Of a stretch of DNA of 64,000 nt, positions 47,340 through 58,533 are shown piece after piece. Within the stretch, counting starts at the first letter, position 1. Each line of letters opens with the position of its first letter. Both the position numbers and the translations under genes were made by a program. The notes below the pieces were generated by a model that saw only the letters and a program-made list of their open reading frames with translations, did not search any database and was not told the DNA's origin. Where the stretch lies: NCBI RefSeq assembly GCF_905220365.1, contig NC_061125.1:13967831-14031830 (forward strand). The letters are read 5' to 3'. This DNA comes from Vanessa cardui (Eukaryota > Arthropoda > Insecta > Lepidoptera > Nymphalidae).

Positions 47340-47690
47340 AATACAATTTGATCACTCATCGCGACAACGTTTAAGCGGCTTTCATATATCAACAGAACAC
47401 AATCTGAAAACGGCTCAACCCGAAACACATTATGTTGAGACAGATAATTTTGTTTGTGATAGGGATACGGGGCGGGTGAAAAGGGACGTATTTATTCTAT
47501 TTACCGAACGTGCCTCGACGCCGCAGCCGCTGTTTGGCGATGCAAATTTATCGCGGCGCTACCATAAAATGCGAACCTCATTGATTCGCAGATGTTGCTC
47601 ATTACAACGCGACAGGAGAACGCCGTGGCGACAGACTACAAGAGCGCGACGGATTGCTGTTAATTCAACGGATTAGTTAATATTTATTAT
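47340..47690. other. Unique GC-rich noncoding block
   Basis: GATACGGGGCGGGTGAAAAG, GACGCCGCAGCCGCTGTTTG and ATCGCGGCGCTACCATAAAA. The plus-strand frame at 47476-47676 has no motif. Candidate regulatory DNA. Confidence 0.3.
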
Positions 47691-47861
47691 ATTCTGACCA
47701 TGCTTTGTTACTTGAATACTATGCAACTCATTAGAGAATAGAGGCTATCGTATTTATATGCCACTGATGACATATACACAAAACATAATAGAAGTAAGCC
47801 TACCAATGTAACCTAACTAAAAGTATTTTGGTTAAGAAGGCATACTATTCATACAAGATTA

Positions 47862-48072
47862 TACATACGATAAAAAATATTGGAATTAGTACTTGCTGAC
47901 TTCCAGGCAGGATATATTAAATACATATGTTTATAAATGTGTTTAATTAACATGTCTGTATTATTGAGTTTCTTCTTGCCGGTTCTTCTCGGTAGTCTAT
48001 TCTCCGAACCGGTGGTAGTTTCACTTAATATAGTTAATTTATAACGATTCAATAGTGCTTGTAAAAGCCTAC
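47862..48072 (+). repeat. Family C retroelement tail, truncated by B
   Basis: TGCTGACTTCCAGGCAGGAT, TGCCGGTTCTTCTCGGTAGT, CGAACCGGTGGTAGTTTCAC and GTGCTTGTAAAAGCCTACT, after which the GATTTT end is replaced by the start of a B copy. Confidence 0.75.
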
Positions 48073-48366
48073 TTTTTATGGTATAGGTTAGGTTAGGTTA
48101 GGGGGCTAGGGGGAACGAGCATATGGGCCACCTGATGGTATGTGTTCACCATCACCCATAGACAATGACGCTGTAAGAAATATTAACGATTCCTTACATC
48201 GTCAATACGGCACCAACCTTGGGAACTAAGATGTTATGTCCCTTGAGAGTGTAGTTACATTGGCTCACTCACTCTTCAAACCGGAACACAACAATACTAA
48301 GTACTGTTATTTGGCGGTAGAATAACTGATGAGTGGGTGGTAGCTACCCAGACGGGCTTGCACAAA
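48073..48366 (+). repeat. Family B element abutting C
   Basis: Full extent, but the segment after GGTATAGG is altered: three TTAGG units and a G-rich run (48088-48114) replace the usual TTGGCGG. The remainder from CATATGGGCCACCTGATGGT to CCCAGACGGGCTTGCACAAA is typical. Confidence 0.8.
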
Positions 48367-48599
48367 AAATAAATATATTTCAAAAATTATTTTGCTAAGA
48401 AACTATACGACTATTTCCAATATTTTGTAATCACAAATTCTAAATTAACATAGGAAAGGTAGCTAGGTTGCAAAGTTAATTGTATTAAATTACAATTATC
48501 TAAACCGTCAAGGAACTATTATAATACATTAACAGTACGATTTTAACACAACAGTTACAAGGTAAATTTAAATTTGGAACCGAAATGTTTATGCAAGCA

Positions 48600-49080
48600 A
48601 CTGAAAGCATTAGCGTAGTGAGATATACACTAAGCTGGACGTAGTGTTTCGGTGAAGTGGAAACGTGTTCGGTAAACGCAACACCAGTTTACATAGTCGC
48701 CCGCAGCCTAGTACAAACCAGTGCGGTGTAATACGGCCGCATGAGAAAGTACACTTTTATAATGTCTAAGGTTTCTCATCGAGTACAATTAAATTTGACA
48801 ACGATACAAAAAAAGTGTCAGTTATTGTAATCAGAATATATGATGAGTATAAAATGACAATCTATTGAAAAATGCATTAATAAAATGATTTTTTATTAAA
48901 CGTTTCACACGTAACACAAAACGCTCCTGATTGGTCGAGTTTATGATGACGTCACTTGCTCGTTAGCCTCGTTTACCTATTGTATGTGGATTATATGTAC
49001 CTCAGATTACAATACAGGCGAGTGACGTCACCGACCCCACTGCGGTACCGTATTGTCCATATTGTTTTAATTTGATAATT
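48600..49080. promoter_or_regulatory. Unique block with paired TGACGTCA sites
   Basis: TGACGTCA occurs at 48947-48954 and 49023-49030 (76 bp apart), with CGAGTGACGTCACCG on the right mirrored loosely by TGACGTCACTTGCTCG on the left. An inverted CCAAT (GATTGGTCG) precedes the first. Could be a CRE-type regulatory element or the ends of a small inverted-repeat element. Confidence 0.3.
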
Positions 49081-49299
49081 TTCGGCAAATATGTACTAGA
49101 AATAAAAAAGGACTAATTGTATTAACCGTGTTAACAAGAATGTATGATAATTCAAAATTAGAAAACATATATTATAATATGAGATACATTTATTAATGTG
49201 ACTTCGATAAAGTACCCAATAAACTAAACAGGATCGATAATAATCGGATTGTCGGATTAATATCTTTAGTGAATGTGTTGAGATATGCAGGTATAATTG

Positions 49300-49470
49300 C
49301 AATTAAAATTCAAAATACATTTTATTCAAATAGTTCTCTTATAGGCACTTTGAAATTGACATATTACACGACTATATTCAATGTGAAGTTAACACCGGTT
49401 AGGAATGTAGATTTTAATGAGAAAAACCTCCATGGAACTCGGTAATTATACTATTTTCCACCAGCTAAAT
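49300..49470 (-). repeat. Family C retroelement tail, divergent
   Basis: AATTCAAAATACATTTTATT, ATAGGCACTTTGAAATTGAC, AATGTGAAGTTAACACCGG and GGAACTCGGTAATTATACT follow C in reverse with many changes. Confidence 0.5.
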
Positions 49471-51386
49471 AACTTAGACACGTTGAGAAATTAATTAGCT
49501 TGAAAACTTACGAAGAGCTTGCGATGTTTTGTAACCCAGTGCTCTACCAAATACAACATGAGTTGTTTCTAAATTCAATATAAAGATTTTGTAAGTGAAA
49601 TATATGCGCAATTTTCTGAGCTATGAAAGCATAAATAAAGCTTAGCTCGATGCACTCAAGACGGCACCTTATTCACTTCTCAACTCTACAAAATTGATGG
49701 TTTCACCTCGTAAATGCAAAACAATCTTAGCATCCTACTCGCTCATCGCATGCCAGACAACGCGGTAATCATTGTTTTCGAAACAAAAAGAAAACGACAA
49801 CGCTCAAGTATATATGGACGTGAGAGAAAACCGAACGCCGCCGCGGTGTTCCGATAAGTTTATGATAAATAGCTTTCGAGTTTAACTTGCCCCTTACTCG
49901 TGATACTCTTTTTAACATCGTACCATTTCTGTCCGCGTAATCTATGTTTCATCGAATAAATATAAATCATAATTGGCGTGGAATTTCATGCTCGTTAAAT
50001 ATTTTCGGCGTCGATTTTATTTTGTCTAATTTGAATCGTCCGAAACGTCTTTATTCACGACATATAATAAATTGTAAATCAATTTAAAATGCCTTACTCA
50101 CCTTCAAGACCGTCTTCGTCTGCCAATTATTTTGTGCGAATTCTTGTCACCTTTTTACCGATTATTTTGCTAACGATAGCGTTGTACGTATATTTATATA
50201 AGCTGTCTGAATACGTTTAAAAAAAGTCTGTTTAATTGTCTAACCAACACTATTCATACGTTAGGCGAAGTTCTGTTATTATTTTTATACCACGGTTCTT
50301 TAAATGTAGCTGTTATTAATATCATTCTAAGTGAATATCTTCCTAATGAATAAAACACATCTTAATCGAGAAATCTCGTAATAATTTGAGCAAGCGCCAT
50401 TAAGTTTTCGTCGATTATTAACGCCGGCACCAGAAGCAGGATAGGTTATAAGTTCTCTCATTCTTAAAGTAAAAACTCTGACCTAGCAAAAGATTACTAG
50501 GTATTCCTACATTTCTTTAGTTACATTTATCATTAATAGTATTAATGGTCCCAGGGCCGTGTTTCACGCGTGAGTCATCATATTAATGCAGCTTACATTA
50601 CAAAAGCATAAAGCCCATTTCATTGTCGTCGGTTAAGACAAAAGACGTAATTACAAATGCTAACGGTATAACTATGCTTCGTACAAAAGCCGTGTAATAC
50701 ATGCAACTGTTCCTGTATTCATTTTTTCTCGTATTTCTATTATGATAGATATGAAACAGAACACACACGAGCTATGAACGTGATATTATAATTTTAAAGT
50801 TCGGTTATCATTTTTTATATAGAAATTATAAATACGTTCACGACCGAAATAATCTACTGAAACCTTTATGGAAGGCTTCCACCGCAAACGGTAAGTTCTC
50901 AGCACAAAAAACGTATCAAATTGCATTGGGACATACCAAAACGAAATCCTGTCAAGAAAAATTTCTTAATAATAAACAATGGAATCATTCTTAAGAGCTC
51001 CAAAGTAAATCTCGTTGAATTGACATACATCTTCATTTTAGAGTAATTACAAGCGGAAATCCCCGCTTTATATATTATTTTAGCATAATAAATTTAATGT
51101 GCAATTCGAAGCGAGGCTCTGGCGGTAGCTGTTAGCGTTGTTATTTTAAAATAAAATTTCAAGCTAACTGTAAAAATCTTACCATTCAAAAATGAGTTAG
51201 TAATTTCAGGGAAATAGGATGTTTCTTTTAAATTTACATTTTAAGTGGCTCATCTGTGCTTCTAGCATTTGATATATATTAAATCAAGTTGTTATTTTAA
51301 GAAATATAGGATAATATTTGAATTTAATAAGGTATTTCCTGACGGTGAGTGGCGAAAATGTTTAATATCGTACATCGCGAAGACAA
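49471..51386. other. Mixed DNA, GC-richer around 49740-50130
   Basis: The 49740-49960 patch contains ACCGAACGCCGCCGCGGTGT in an otherwise AT-rich stretch. No window repeat or gene is supported from 50130 to 51386. Confidence 0.3.
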
Positions 51387-51940
51387 GTATAGTACGACAC
51401 AACATAGATGTAACATCGGCAAAATTCTTAATACCGATCACATCCGAATTAAGTACGCTATCCCAAATTATCAATATTAATTTATTAATTATCAATATAA
51501 TATCACATGATCTAATACCTGTTGACTTCCAGGCAGGATATATTAATTTAATAATTGTATTAACTTAAAAATTAACTAACATAACTGTATTTTTTTAAAT
51601 GTTGAAAAAAAGTAACTACATAGTTTCTTGCCGGTTCTTCTCGGTAGAATCTACTTTCCGAACCAGGTGGTAGCTTCACTTAATTGTTAAATGACAATTC
51701 AAAAGTGCTTGTAAAAGCCCACTTGAATAAAGTATACTTTGATTTTTGATTTTGATTTTGAATATATTCGTCAAACTGACACGCAGATTTACATGTAATT
51801 GATTTCTCTGACGCGTGAATCTATATCGACGAATAGTGCAAATGGCGCAATAGGGAGATATTTCTATTGGTTGTATAAATCGGCAGTAATCGTTGTTATT
51901 GAACTTGACGATACTACATCTAAGTTGTGTCGTATTATAC
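51387..51940 (-). mobile_element. Family T MITE carrying a nested C element
   Basis: Terminal inverted repeats at 51387-51419 and about 51909-51940 match those at 18211-18563. The interior runs in reverse relative to that copy: ATCACATCCGAATTAAGTAC on the left, and CGACGAATAGTGCAAATGGC with TTTCTATTGGTTGTATAAAT on the right. The C insertion at 51518-51760 interrupts it, and removing it restores the T sequence. Confidence 0.75.
51518..51760 (+). mobile_element. Family C retroelement, nested in T, with duplication
   Basis: A 243-bp insertion from CCTGTTGACTTCCAGGCAGG to the tail TTTGATTTTTGATTTTGATT. AATA at 51514-51517 and 51761-51764 is the likely target duplication, because the uninterrupted T copy has a single ACCTAATATATTCG at this point. 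The tail made of GATTTT repeats suggests the 3' end of a 5'-truncated non-LTR element or a SINE that uses such a tail. Confidence 0.8.
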
Positions 51941-52726
51941 GTGTATAGTCTCCGTCAGTCGGTTCGCGTGATCACGCTCGGCGGGGTTCGTCACTCATTT
52001 AGAGGATCAGCTTACCCGGCATTCCTCGCAGCCAGTGCCGGAGTTTTTATTGAGCATCGACCTAATCGATCGAGTCATCATCTACCCTTTGTTTACACGC
52101 TCGTTTGTTTTAATAAAATATAATAGCTATTCGAAAAATCGGTTCACAATTCATTATAAAACGATTTTATTACAAATGTTTATTTACTGCCTATACAATC
52201 AAGTTTTAACGATCTTCAATAAAATTGCCATTATAAAGTAATTACGTGTATCCATTTTTATTTTATAAACGTAGACCTAAAGTTACAAAACTACAAATAA
52301 TTCATTCTCACGATCCTCCACGAGTACCATCGTAAGAAAATTAAATACGCACGAAGTGGCGACGACAATAAGTCGCGCTTAATTCAAAGTTAACCAGATG
52401 ATAATTTGCTAACGCATCTGGTCGACTACACCGAGTTACGCAAGACAAGCAAAATGCTGGCTCGGCTTGTAACACGTAACCACTTCATAATTGCGGCCGT
52501 TGATCATAATACTGATAGTATAGCGTAGGGCTGTCATCCACCTAGGAACCTAATAGGCGAGGGTGTACCGGTTTCCAGGACTACGCATGGAATGCTGTCG
52601 ATTCACTTCAATAAATTAGTCTTGTAAAACATTATAGGATAAATCGGGCAGAACGTTTCCGTCCAAGTAATTAGCCTAAACATATATTAAATGATATGAA
52701 CTAAAATACCATAAATATATTAGTGA
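51941..52726. other. Unique DNA with GC-richer patches
   Basis: GC-richer sequence at 51950-52060 and 52330-52620 (ATCCACCTAGGAACCTAATA) without supported frames. Confidence 0.3.
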
Positions 52727-53018
52727 ACTAGCGAAACGGGTGCAAAGCTGATACTAAATATACTGCAGATTTTTTTTTTATTTACGCCATCATATCGAAA
52801 CATAACACATAGAAACTTCTAAAATTATCAGTGATTCATTACAATATTATCCATGTATTATATAGAAAAACCTTCCTCCCGAATCACTCAAAATCATCTA
52901 CTAAAAAAAAAGCATCAAAATCCGTTGCGTAGTTTTATAGATTTAAGCATACACAGGGATATTCCATATAAAATATAGGGATTGAGAAAGCGACTTTGTT
53001 TCGTACTAAGTAGTGATA
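52727..53018 (+). repeat. Family F repeat, full length
   Basis: ACTAGCGAAACGGGTGCAAA, GATACTAAATATACTGCAGA, AAAATCCGTTGCGTAGTTTT and GCGACTTTGTTTCGTACTAA in order. Preceded by ATATTAGTGA. Confidence 0.75.
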
Positions 53019-55072
53019 TAAGTGTTATATTAAATATATTATGTATATGGCAACCCTAGTGTGCAAGTTTTGTGTACTCATAGGCCGCGGGGCGCACGAC
53101 CGCTGTCGAAAGTGAATTGCAGCGAACGATATGCCACCCTAAAGAGCGAATGCCAGCGTGACTAATATTTTACACAGTTGTCGATTTAGAAAGCGAACAT
53201 ACGTGCTTTACAAACACATGTAAACAAACATTGAATATACATAAATGGCAAAACATGCAGTTACATTCGAAACTGGAACTGCGTTTATGTACTCGTAATC
53301 TATATTAATAAATGAGGTATATGAGTATTAATATCGACGAAAGTACTGAATCAATATAAATAAAACTACAAAAACGAATCATATCATGTCATGTATGTAG
53401 CATCCAAGAAGGTTTTTGTATATAATACGTGGCATACAATCCTTGCCGACGAATTTGCTTATGTAAAAAATATTCAAATTTTTGATGTGTGAAAAAAGAC
53501 AAATCAAAAACTCTTTTGTATTTATACTTTAAATAGACGTATTTTCTTTCATAAAAGATTCGATATTTCACGTTTAGTTTTATTTTAATTGGTATTTTTA
53601 ATTGGTTTTCCACCTGAGTGCACTTATTCTACGGACATACATATATTGCATTGGTTAACAAGATGAGTCAGCTAATCGATGTCTCTTGATACACTAATTC
53701 CTGACTCAAGAGATATGACATATGAGATCCCATGGATTTAAGGTTCATAGTGCATTAGACTATATGAGGAGTGGTCCACAAAGTTAGTGTGGTGTTAGTA
53801 TGAGGAGTTAATACCAGCAGACCATTTCGGTTACATCACTTCCTAATACATATATATTTAGCCTTATTTTGCTGCATGATATAACTGATAAAAAATTGAT
53901 ATTCTATTATTAAACTAAATCTTAGAAATTTTTTATAACGAAGTTATTTTAAGAGACTTGCAATTTCGCTTCTATCAAGAACAGACCGAAATCTTCACGT
54001 AAGAAAAAGCATTATCCACGATCCAAGAGACTTAGCACTATCTTTCTCTTTCTCTCTATATACATACATACATACGTTTTTATTGTTTTAATTCACAAAA
54101 ACAATTATATTTTTTATTTCACGATACATAGCAAAAGTAACTTCGTTCAAACCGTGTATCCCGCGATACTCTTTTGTTTATCGATAAAAAGTAACATTAA
54201 AAATGTACACATTAAAAAAATGTCTATTCGATGTTACAATCGACTTCGATTCGATTATATCAATAGCGCGTCATCGTCGCCGTAGAGCGTTGTTAACACT
54301 CGAGTTAGCCGCGTTACCTTTCAAAAGCGTTGAATCATAAATAAAGCGACCTATGAACTCAATAACAATGTGAAGCGGCCGTGCGAAACGGGAGATGCAT
54401 CGAGTCTTGCAATAATTCTTTCGTGGTCCATCGCGGTGCGCTAGAAACATGAGGCGATATAATTTAGCGCCCCTTATTGGTTACTACGAAAACGATTACG
54501 ACTACAGATAACGTAACCGACTTTATTATAACACTTCTGACCTAAATCCTGTTGTCTAAGCTATTATACTTAAGTAACAATTCGTTTTTATCACAAACAG
54601 CCGATGTGTACACGGCAAAATTCAGAAGCTGTCATTGGCTGCCATTATAACAGATAATATAGTAAATGTATTTAAAATATATTCATAAAATTAAATAATA
54701 TAAGGATTATATTAAGTGCTCCTTCAGTTATTAAAGGAATCCACAGCTGACATTATTAAGCTAATAATATTTAAATACATTTAAGATAAAAAGTGAAAAA
54801 TAATACAAAGTCGTAAAAATGAAACATACTTTAGAAAGTTGAATTTAAGATTCACATGGTTACTGGTTGATAATAAAAAAAATTTAATACCTTTTTTATT
54901 GTGATGCTGTCTGGAAATAAAAACAACCACACCAAAAAACTAAAGTAGATCAAAAACAGGAAAAAAAAGCAACAGAATATTACATCAATGGCACCTACAA
55001 TACGTCTATTAAGATTAAATACTTGAATTCATAAAACGAATGTAAATAGCGATTGTATAAGTAAGTTAACCA
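53019..55072. other. AT-rich DNA with two GC-richer islands
   Basis: Islands at 53060-53180 (GGCCGCGGGGCGCACGACCG) and 54230-54480 (CGTCATCGTCGCCGTAGAGC) are unique. The latter contains ATCATAAATAAAGCG. The rest is AT-rich with no supported feature. Confidence 0.3.
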
Positions 55073-55357
55073 GTTAGGGTTCCGTACCCAAAGGGTAAAA
55101 ATGGAACCTATTACTAAGACTGCTCTCTGTCGGTCTGTTTGTCACACACAAGGCTGTAACTGTCTCGTGAATATAGTTACACAGTTGAAATTTTCACAAT
55201 AGTTTCTGTTGCTTCACAACAAATACTTAAAAAAAAAACATATATATTTTTTTTTAAAGAGGTATGGTGTTGTTTACAACAGACATGACTTTTTTGCCAT
55301 TTTTATGGATAACAATACGAAAGCAACGAGACCGGCTCGCACTTGGCTGTTTTTTTC
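55073..55357 (+). repeat. Family L interspersed repeat
   Basis: AGTTAGGGTTCCGTACCCAA, AGGGTAAAAATGGAACCTAT, TTGAAATTTTCACAATAGTT and CCGGCTCGCACTTGGCTGTT. This block order is familiar from many lepidopteran intergenic sequences; only one copy is present here. The superfamily is not decided. Confidence 0.6.
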
Positions 55358-55928
55358 TACATCCACGATAGATTAAATGTTACAGCTTATGAGATAATAC
55401 AACGGTAAATTAAAATACGATCTTATTTTTATATGTACGACAAGGTCATCCAGCGTGGACACAATGACAACGGACAAATTGCCGCCGCTATCTGATATGG
55501 AACTCGTGACTCAATAAGGATTTTACATTTAATTTCGTACTGACATTTAAGTGACCTCGTTCTAATATTACTTTTAATGCAAGTGACCGCATTTTAATAA
55601 CCATACATTTGTCAATCGCAGACTTTGAATTATTATTATTTTGAAAAAAGAACACATTATTTAATAAATTATTTGTATACCAATTAATGATTATTACCAT
55701 TTAGTAATCAATCTAAGCAATAGCCTAACTGAACTTAATACAAAATAGTGGTTCCATTAATAATTCATTTGACAAATAAGAACAGATAACATTTCATCTC
55801 ATAAAATACATTATGACGTATAAACGCGCAATTGATTGATTAATTACATTGTTTAAATTACGTTGGAGCAAAATATAAACTTTAATATTTAGCGCGTTCA
55901 AAATATTTACATTTATTTTTTTACTATC
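55358..55928. other. AT-rich DNA, nothing assigned
   Basis: Unique AT-rich sequence. Minus-strand frame 55488-55700 has no motif. Confidence 0.4.
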
Positions 55929-56144
55929 GACCCGCCCCGGCTTCTCACGTGTGCAATACTAATACCAAATATACTATAACATTTGTTTATTTACGATATC
56001 ACATTACAAACTTCTTAAATTATAACTATATTGTCCATGTATTATACACAAATACTTTTCTCTTGAATAACTTTATGAATTAAAAAAAAATCGTATCAAA
56101 ATCCGTTGCGTGGTTTTAAAGATTTAAGGATACTATGTAGTGAT
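55929..56144 (+). repeat. Family F repeat, 3' shortened
   Basis: GACCCGCCCCGGCTTCTCAC, GTGCAATACTAATACCAAAT, AAATCCGTTGCGTGGTTTTA, ending ACTATGTAGTGATTATTCC without the AAGCGACTTTG block. Confidence 0.7.
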
Positions 56145-56500
56145 TATTCCAAAATAGTTCAAAATTTAAATGTCTTAAAAATCGAACGAATTATTTGTAT
56201 ACATATACGATATAATATAGCATTATGGTGATGAAGTCAATTTTGTTAATCTATAGCTATGTATTTTCTTAAACGTTTTTCTAAAACGATTTGTCAAACA
56301 TTATGGAACCACAAAGTAAACATCGTATCGTTATCAAAATACAATTAAGGTTTAATGTATATTTAAACATGTATAGTCTTAAGACGCATCATTAATACTT
56401 TCTCATGAAATTCGGCAGTAGCGTTCGTATAAAACTCACGCAATCCATCACGAAGCTAGTGAGTCACGCAACAGCGTATCACGTGATCACTTCTCGCTCA

Positions 56501-56810
56501 CTGAGACAATTTATTAATTTATGAACGAGAAAGCATCGATAAAAGAAGGCGTATCGTTCAAATTACAAACAAACAAACAACAACAACAACAGCCTGTAAA
56601 TTTCCCACAACTGGGCTAAGGCGTCCTCTCCATTTGAGGAAAAGGTTTGGAACATGCTTATAGAAACAATTCATTAATTTATGAACGAGAAAGATTCGAT
56701 AAACGGATCCGTATCGCTTAATTTACAAAAAGACGACAACAACAACAGCCTGTAATTTCCCACTACTGGGCTAAGGCCTTCTCTCCCTTTGAAGAGAAGG
56801 TTTGGAACAT
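56501..56810. repeat. Tandem duplication of SINE tail plus flank
   Basis: Unit 1 (about 56503-56655) and unit 2 (about 56663-56810) both read ACAAT(T)TATTAATTTATG-like flank, GAACGAGAAAG, an ACAAACAAAC or ACGACAAC run, then the A tail CAGCCTGTAAATTTCCCAC to GGTTTGGAACAT. They are offset by about 155-160 bp. Divergence of roughly one base in ten suggests that the duplication is old. Confidence 0.8.
56578..56656 (-). mobile_element. Family A SINE tail, duplicated partial copy
   Basis: Only the tail (CAGCCTGTAAATTTCCCACA to GGTTTGGAACATG) is present, because the tandem duplication breakpoint falls here. Confidence 0.85.
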
Positions 56811-56999
56811 ATTCCAACACGCTATTTCAATGTTGTATTCTATGAAATTAGATACACGCGGGTTTCCTTCAACGCCGAGCTCGAGATAAATCATAAACAC
56901 AAATTAAGCACATGAATATTCAGTGGTGCTTGTCTGGGTTTGAACCCATAATCATCGGTTAAGATGCACGCGTTCTAACCACTGGGCCATCTCGGTTCT
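56738..56999 (-). mobile_element. tRNA-derived SINE (family A) with internal deletion
   Basis: Complete at both ends: GTT-repeat tail, GGGTTCAAACCCAGA-like box B and GGCCCAGTGG box A. A deletion after CTATTTCAATG removes the GCGGGTTGGTGGAATGCACA part of the body. Confidence 0.88.
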
Positions 57000-57000
57000 C

Positions 57001-57180
57001 AAATTACGAACAACACCGTATTATTGCATTTATTACAACGTACGGTCATTACTTTCAACAATGTGCCGGCAACAGGTGCAGTCTTGTCCAGACGCTCCTT
57101 GTTATTGAAACTGACAAGCGGTCACAGCAACATTACCCATCGCTCCGGTTAAAATGAATAAATTAAGATAAAAAAGAACG
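57001..57180. other. Unique GC-richer noncoding block
   Basis: Contains GTGCCGGCAACAGGTGCAGT (a CAGGTG E-box) and CTCCTTGTTATTGAAACTGA. No frame. Confidence 0.3.
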
Positions 57181-57654
57181 TAACGATACTCCACTTCAAT
57201 TACCTCAACCCACACAATGATTAGACACTTTACTGAGGCATTATCGTAGAGCAACTTGAATTATTAAATGCTATTGTTATAAGTACATTAAACATGACGT
57301 AGATTAATCGTACCAAGTATAAAAGATGTTTGATTGCCTTAATTTCTTGTCAACATTCCAACTCCCCAATTTAAGGCAGTTGCTTCTTACTCGGATTATT
57401 AATATACGAAACCTTTAGAGGCTTAACGACAGGTTTTTATTTGAAGGAGTGTTACATTTATTTAGAAACATTTTAAAATACCTTGCAATAAAAATTGTAA
57501 TAAAAATCTAAATGAACTTAGAAACACAAATTAAAAAAAAATAAGTTTAGAATTAAAACAAAAATCTATAACGAATATATTGGACGTCTTTTAAAAATTC
57601 AGTTGCAAGATTTGACATTACATAATATAAAATCCAAAAACAATGAGCATCTAC

Positions 57655-57774
57655 CTCAAATGCAATGTCTGCCAATTGTATTAGTGCAACCGCGTACAAG
57701 CAAATGAAGTAATAGAAGGCACTCTTATAGGCAGCCGTTATCTGGACCAGGAGGGTGACCTTCAACGACGACGC
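57655..57774 (-). CDS. Candidate internal exon, membrane segment
   Basis: Forty codons on the minus strand lie between a strong acceptor (pyrimidine-rich TGTTATTACACTACTCTGTA then TTCAG) and a donor (TTTGAG followed by GTAGAT). Both ends are phase 0. The peptide starts ASSLKVTLLVQITAAYKS and continues with a hydrophobic stretch containing FICLYAVALIQLADIAFE. Codons are G/C-rich at third positions relative to the neighbourhood. It reads like a transmembrane segment of a polytopic membrane protein; I cannot name the family. The open frame extends to 57553-57840, but the splice sites suggest the shorter exon. No partner exon is identified with confidence. Confidence 0.4.
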
Positions 57775-58202
57775 CTGAATACAGAGTAGTGTAATAACAA
57801 GAGACACTGGGAGGTAAACGTCGGACGTTTTCGTATGCAAAAAGCGTTAAGTGTTAGCCGACGCGGTTGTACGGGCCGAACATTAAACAAGAGTTTGCAG
57901 GCTAAAATAGAAATGGGTATATTTGAGTAGGGTTCTTTCGCGAACGCAATTGTACTCGAACGTGTCTTGTTAGCGAATGCGCTATGCAAATAGCGGTCGA
58001 CTAGGTTGAACCAAATCGCTATTGTTAGTGACGGCTTGATGGTAGGTTCAGCACTCCTAAAGTAATATTCGTTTTTTGAATTTTAAGTAGATTCCGTAAT
58101 GTTAAATACTAATATTTACTAAATTAACGAAGCGAGTAACTCCTTTATCTAAAATAGTATAAATATTTTCAAAGAAAAAATGCAATGAAATTTAATTAAA
58201 AA
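57775..58202. other. DNA upstream of candidate exon
   Basis: GC-moderate and unique to about 58060 (CCGACGCGGTTGTACGGGCC). A second minus-strand frame (57762-57989) overlaps the exon in another phase and is not supported. Confidence 0.3.
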
Positions 58203-58212
58203 AGAATCATAA

Positions 58213-58533
58213 GTTAACATAAGTAACAGCCTGTACATTTCCCACTGCTGAGATAAGGCCTCCTCTTCCATTAAGAAGAGGGTTTGGAACATATTCCACC
58301 ACGCTGTTCCAATGCGGGTTGGTGGAATGCACATGTGGCAGAATTTCGATGAAATTAGACACATGCAGGTTTCCTCACGATGTTTTCCGCCAAGCACGAG
58401 ATGAATTATAAACACAAATTAAGCACATATATATATATATATATAGTGGTGCTTGTCTGGGTTTGAACCCGCAATCATCGGTTAAGATGCACGCGTTCTA
58501 ACCACTTGGCCATCTCAGGTCTTATCATAGTCT
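58213..58533 (-). mobile_element. tRNA-derived SINE (family A), full length
   Basis: Complete from CAGCCTGTACATTTCCCACT to the head GGCCATCTCAGG-like end, with GGGTTCAAACCCAGA box B and an expanded (AT)n run at 58427-58445. AGAATCATAA at 58203-58212 and 58534-58543 is the probable target duplication. The minus-strand frame 58149-58415 is its shadow. Confidence 0.9.

Noticed and set aside
12820..57991. Repeated ATTTGCAT octamers (for example 36741, 46334, 47540, 57984)
   Set aside because: Several occurrences are expected by chance in 64 kb of AT-rich DNA, and many lie outside the GC islands.
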